In this document: one piece after another, positions 61,167-64,000 of the stretch
How positions within the stretch are numbered: the first letter of the stretch is position 1
Layout of the letters: every line of letters begins with the position of its first letter
From: Hyphomonas atlantica corrig.
GTDB taxonomy: Bacteria > Pseudomonadota > Alphaproteobacteria > Caulobacterales > Hyphomonadaceae
Direction: 5' to 3'
Assembly (NCBI RefSeq): GCF_000682715.1
Contig: NZ_AWFH01000023.1
Location: 1-64,000, forward strand
Length of the DNA: 64,000 nt
Program-made: the position numbers and the translations under genes
The notes under the pieces: model-generated
Told to the model about the DNA's origin: nothing
The model's input: only the letters and a program-made list of their open reading frames with translations
The model's database searches: none

Positions 61167-63485
61167 CTAAAATTGATAACCGAATGAAATTCCATATGTG
61201 CGCGGCGCGCCGAGCGTAGAAACTTCATCCCCCAAAAAGGCAATGATATTTGTTCGATAGAGCTCATCAGCGAGATTTTTGCCCCAGAGCGAAACGGACC
61301 AATCAGCGTCTTGCGGTGCGTACGTGACACGCCCATCTATCAGTCCGTATGCCTCTTCTTTTTGAAAATTGTCAGGTAGCCAGTAAAGCTCACCCTGCGC
61401 CGCATAACTCAATCGAAGCGTGAGCGCGTCAGGATTTCCAAGGAAATCTGCCGTGTACTCTCCTCCGATGTTGAACTGGTAATTCGGTGTGCGCTGCAAT
61501 TCGTTCCCCGAATTATCCAGACCATTCGAGTCTACGAAGTCTTCATATTCTGTGTCGAGCAATGTCACCGCCCCGAACAGGAACAAGTCGTCGTTCACGA
61601 CCCATTGCATCTCCGTCTCAATGCCCATGATGTTCGCATCAGCCGCATTGTCAGTAATGTTGCACAGACATCCATCGTCAGTTTGAGTGACCTGAAGATC
61701 CTTATACTTCATAGAGAATAGAGCAGTGTTCAGACGAGCCCGGCCATCAAGCAGGTCAAGTTTCAGCCCCAACTCAATGTTCTCAACGGTTTCTGGATTG
61801 TATGGGGTTGTTGCAGCTGCTGGGTTCGCTGGCGTATCTTCAAATCCACCGCCCTTGTAGCCGTGTGAATACGTCAGGTACGTCAGGATAGAATCATTCG
61901 GCTCCCACTCAAGTGTGGCCTGAGGTGTTACTTCTTCCGTTGTTTGTGAATAAGCCACATCGGTAAACGGCGTGATGAGTGGAGACAACGGAACTGTGTC
62001 CGTTGGATTGTATCTGTCGCCGGTCTGAATCTGGAGCCCAGAAACCGTTCCGGTCTTTTCATCCTGCGACCAACGCACACCAACGGTACCACGCAGCTGG
62101 TCCGCAAACTCATATCCAACCTGCCCAAATACTGCGCGACTGCTCGTCTCGCCGTTATTGATCCAGTGGGATTCTCCTGACAGCGTTCCAAGAACAGTCA
62201 ATGGAACTTCAGCGAGATACTTGTCGAACTTGTCAACGTCATCTTCCTGAATATACGCTCCAACGAGCCAATTCAGAGGACCATCACCATTCGATAGAAG
62301 ACGAAACTCCTGGGTAATCTGCGTAATCTCTTCGTCTTCCAAAACGGGGAACGAAAATGCCAACGGTGTAGGAGTTACTCCAAAACCGTTTCGGTAGCCG
62401 ATGCCCGTTTGGTCATACATGCTATAGGCTTCGGCAGTTCGATATCCTGTGATCGACCGGAACGTGGCAATATCTCCAAATCCCTTTTCAATATCCAGCG
62501 TGACGCCGATCGCTTCGCGACGAAGGACTTGGGATTGATCTGAATTATCACCCGTATACCGATAACTTTGTGGAAGGCTCTCGCGAATGTCGAGACCGCC
62601 GGGCAACAGCGCGGAGATGGCATCCCGGGTCGTGCTCCATGGCCCCTGACCCGCCGCATTCGGATCGTCAATTGCTACACGATGAATTCCGTTCGACGAA
62701 TCATCTGAATAATCAACAATGCCGCGGATAGTCAGGTCAGCCCCGTCGGGCTCCCACATCAATTGCGCTCGCGCCTGAAAGGAATCTAGATTGTCGAGGT
62801 CACGTTTGAGCGTGAGGTCTTTGTTGTATCCGTCATGCTTGCGGGATTGAAACGAAAGACGGCCGGTTAAATTCTCCGCAATCGTTCCGGTCACATGACC
62901 GTTGAACAACTGACTGTCATAATTTCCGAACTCCGCTGTGAACGCTCCCCCGAAGTCTTCTTCCGGTTTGGCCGTATAAATGGAGATCGCTCCACCAACA
63001 ACGTTTCGTCCCAACAGCACGCCCTGTGGGCCACGAACTACTTCAACTCGCTCGACATCAAAAAAGTCCGAGTTCAGAAGGCCCGAACGACCGACATATA
63101 CATCATCGATGAAGATACCGATTGATTGGTCGGCGGAAGGTGAATCCAGTCTCGTATTCGTGATACCCCGAATATTGAATTCCTGGTCCAAGGGTGAGTT
63201 TTCAGTGTAACTCAACGAGCTAATGTTACGCGCCAAATCTGAATAACTCAGCACCCGATCCTTTTGAAGCGACTCGCCGGTAACCGCGGATACAGCTACC
63301 GCAGCATCTTGCAAAGTCGACTCTCGCCTTTGTGACGTGATCACTACCGTATCAAGAGTACGAGACCCCGCTGAGCCCGCTTCTTCGACACTATCTACAT
63401 CAGCATCCTGAGCATAAGCTGTGTTACTGAAAGCAACTATCGCAAGCGCCATCGCGCTTGTTCGCATCAATCCAAAGCGACGCAT
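61167..63485 (-). CDS. TonB-dependent receptor
   Basis: A 772-aa outer-membrane receptor. Signal peptide MRTSAMALAIVAFSNTAYAQ; TonB box DTVVITSQRRESTLQDAAVAVSAV, an iron-complex/outer-membrane-receptor style plug (FNIRGITNTRL, GIFIDDVYVGRSG, DVERVEVVRGPQGVLLGRNVVGGAISIYT) and C-terminal YGISFGYQF. This plug type is abundant in sphingomonads and Hyphomonadaceae and is tied to varied lipophilic ligands. ATG 63485 follows GGGAGGAAG. Upstream are several direct repeats. The downstream SnoaL and MFS genes suggest a non-iron ligand; this is inference. Confidence 0.92.
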   Translation of the reverse strand: MRRFGLMRTSAMALAIVAFSNTAYAQDADVDSVEEAGSAGSRTLDTVVITSQRRESTLQDAAVAVSAVTGESLQKDRVLSYSDLARNISSLSYTENSPLDQEFNIRGITNTRLDSPSADQSIGIFIDDVYVGRSGLLNSDFFDVERVEVVRGPQGVLLGRNVVGGAISIYTAKPEEDFGGAFTAEFGNYDSQLFNGHVTGTIAENLTGRLSFQSRKHDGYNKDLTLKRDLDNLDSFQARAQLMWEPDGADLTIRGIVDYSDDSSNGIHRVAIDDPNAAGQGPWSTTRDAISALLPGGLDIRESLPQSYRYTGDNSDQSQVLRREAIGVTLDIEKGFGDIATFRSITGYRTAEAYSMYDQTGIGYRNGFGVTPTPLAFSFPVLEDEEITQITQEFRLLSNGDGPLNWLVGAYIQEDDVDKFDKYLAEVPLTVLGTLSGESHWINNGETSSRAVFGQVGYEFADQLRGTVGVRWSQDEKTGTVSGLQIQTGDRYNPTDTVPLSPLITPFTDVAYSQTTEEVTPQATLEWEPNDSILTYLTYSHGYKGGGFEDTPANPAAATTPYNPETVENIELGLKLDLLDGRARLNTALFSMKYKDLQVTQTDDGCLCNITDNAADANIMGIETEMQWVVNDDLFLFGAVTLLDTEYEDFVDSNGLDNSGNELQRTPNYQFNIGGEYTADFLGNPDALTLRLSYAAQGELYWLPDNFQKEEAYGLIDGRVTYAPQDADWSVSLWGKNLADELYRTNIIAFLGDEVSTLGAPRTYGISFGYQF

Positions 63486-63536
63486 CGCTCTTCCTCCCAT
63501 TGTAAGTCTTCTAAACGAGACCGTTCAGTTCTGGTT

Positions 63537-63564
63537 TGACCGGTGTCTAGGTGACCGGTTCTAG
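63537..63564. promoter_or_regulatory. Tandem direct repeat before the third receptor
   Basis: TGACCGGTGTCTAG (63537-63550) and TGACCGGTTCTAG (63552-63564) repeat with a 15-bp period; a related GACCGTT is at 63519-63525. They lie 52-79 nt before the receptor start and look like a regulator site. Confidence 0.5.
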
Positions 63565-63571
63565 CCATACG

Positions 63572-63685
63572 AAATTGCTAAACAGCACCAGTGGGTTTGT
63601 CAATGCAAGTTACTAGTTTTTTCGATATCGCAAGTATATTCGCTTAATTATGTCAGAAGCGAACGGCTCGCTTAAATTGCTAAAC
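63572..63685. repeat. Two 12-bp direct repeats AAATTGCTAAAC
   Basis: Identical 12-mers at 63572-63583 and 63674-63685, 102 bp apart, in the AT-rich gap between the ligase and the receptor. The spacing is near ten helical turns, suiting a looped regulator; this is inference. Confidence 0.5.
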
Positions 63686-63714
63686 GAAACCTAAAAGCAG
63701 AATTTTGATGATAA

Positions 63715-64000
63715 TCAGTCGCGGGATGCTATTTCAGATAGATCCCGGCGCAGAACTTTTCCTAGTGGGTTGCGCGGCAAACTCGGAACAACAATCAGCT
63801 TCTCTGGTAACTTGTACACGGAGATTTCTTTTGACTTCAAAAAATCCACCAGGATCTCCAAGTCGATATCCGCATCTGGCTGGGTAACCACCACAGCGCA
63901 GACGCGCTCCCCCAGCCGATCGTCCGGATAAGCTGCGCAGGCAGCTTCCTTCACGGCGGGGTGGCTCTCGATAAGACTATCCAGTTCAGCCGGAGAAATG
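63715..64000 (-). CDS. AMP-dependent acyl-CoA ligase, C-terminal part (cut by window edge)
   Basis: The last 95 or so residues of an AMP-binding ligase: ISPAELDSLIESHPAVKEAA, DDRLGERVCAVVV, and SVYKLPEKLIVVPSLPRNPLGKVLRRDL with the catalytic Lys of the A10 motif (NPLGKVLR). The rest lies beyond the right edge. On the same strand as, and upstream of, the TonB receptor operon, with a 229-bp gap; it may belong to the same pathway. Confidence 0.85.
   Translation of the reverse strand, partial: ISPAELDSLIESHPAVKEAACAAYPDDRLGERVCAVVVTQPDADIDLEILVDFLKSKEISVYKLPEKLIVVPSLPRNPLGKVLRRDLSEIASRD

Noticed and set aside
1-64000. CRISPR array, prophage, insertion sequence or integrase
   Set aside because: No regularly spaced repeats, transposase or integrase motifs, or terminal inverted repeats with target duplications were seen in the window.

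Overview
The window is a piece of an alphaproteobacterial chromosome, most likely a marine member of the Hyphomonadaceae/Caulobacterales-Maricaulales group. The evidence is indirect: conserved alphaproteobacterial gene orders (rng-like/yacG/tRNA-Phe; gmk-yicC-mltG-fabF-acpP-fabG-fabD opposed to rpsF-rpsR-rplI-dnaB; merR-ihfA-fabH-plsX with tRNA-Pro), a NepR-type anti-sigma factor, three large TonB-dependent receptors and many acyl-CoA genes. The species assignment is inference.

Layout. 0-3.2 kb: pgi, an RNase E/G-like gene, yacG and tRNA-Phe. 3.2-5.4 kb: an uncharacterised GNAT-like pair divergent from a LysR regulator. 5.4-8.5 kb: two adjacent acyl-CoA dehydrogenase genes, one of them degenerate, and a crotonase. 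8.5-13 kb: a flavoprotein, trmJ, a secreted protein, icd with promoter and terminator, and an unlisted 39-aa membrane protein coupled to gmk. 13-22 kb: cell-wall and fatty-acid synthesis genes, ribosomal proteins and dnaB. 22-31.5 kb: accessory lipid and detoxification genes (epoxide hydrolase-like, crotonase, amidohydrolase, sterol-desaturase family, acyl-CoA ligase, MaoC), msrB and an S9 peptidase lipoprotein. 31.5-35.7 kb: tRNA-Pro, merR, ihfA, fabH, plsX, a cytochrome bc1 chaperone and bamE. 35.7-39.4 kb: an orphan nepR, a small ORF, an alpha/beta hydrolase, an SDR and a CoA transferase.

39.4-48.6 kb is a carbohydrate-uptake locus: TonB receptor, LacI regulator, GH68-like intracellular beta-fructosidase, MFS permease, ROK fructokinase and otsA. 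Near-identical palindromes (TGCAATCGATTGCA) lie before the receptor (two copies) and in the permease/fructokinase divergent region, so one LacI regulon can be read from the DNA; sucrose or a related fructoside is the inferred substrate. 48.9-50.4 kb is an arsR-acr3 arsenite module with a candidate ArsR operator inside the acr3 promoter.

50.5-58.1 kb is the most interesting region. A TonB receptor with its own ExbB-ExbD-ExbD-TonB motor is followed by a periplasmic ApbE-DUF2271 fusion, a DUF4198 protein whose predicted mature N-terminus is histidine, and a four-EF-hand lipoprotein. Two Fur-like boxes identical at 18 of 22 positions precede the receptor and the DUF4198 gene, linking the two halves into one predicted metal-responsive system.

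58.1-64 kb is an operon for an unknown, probably lipid or terpenoid, substrate: a TonB receptor, a lipoprotein with two tandem SnoaL/LEH-like domains, a single-domain SnoaL protein and an MFS permease, next to a truncated AMP-ligase at the right edge. Several cistron boundaries in these two last regions carry strong hairpins without U-tracts.
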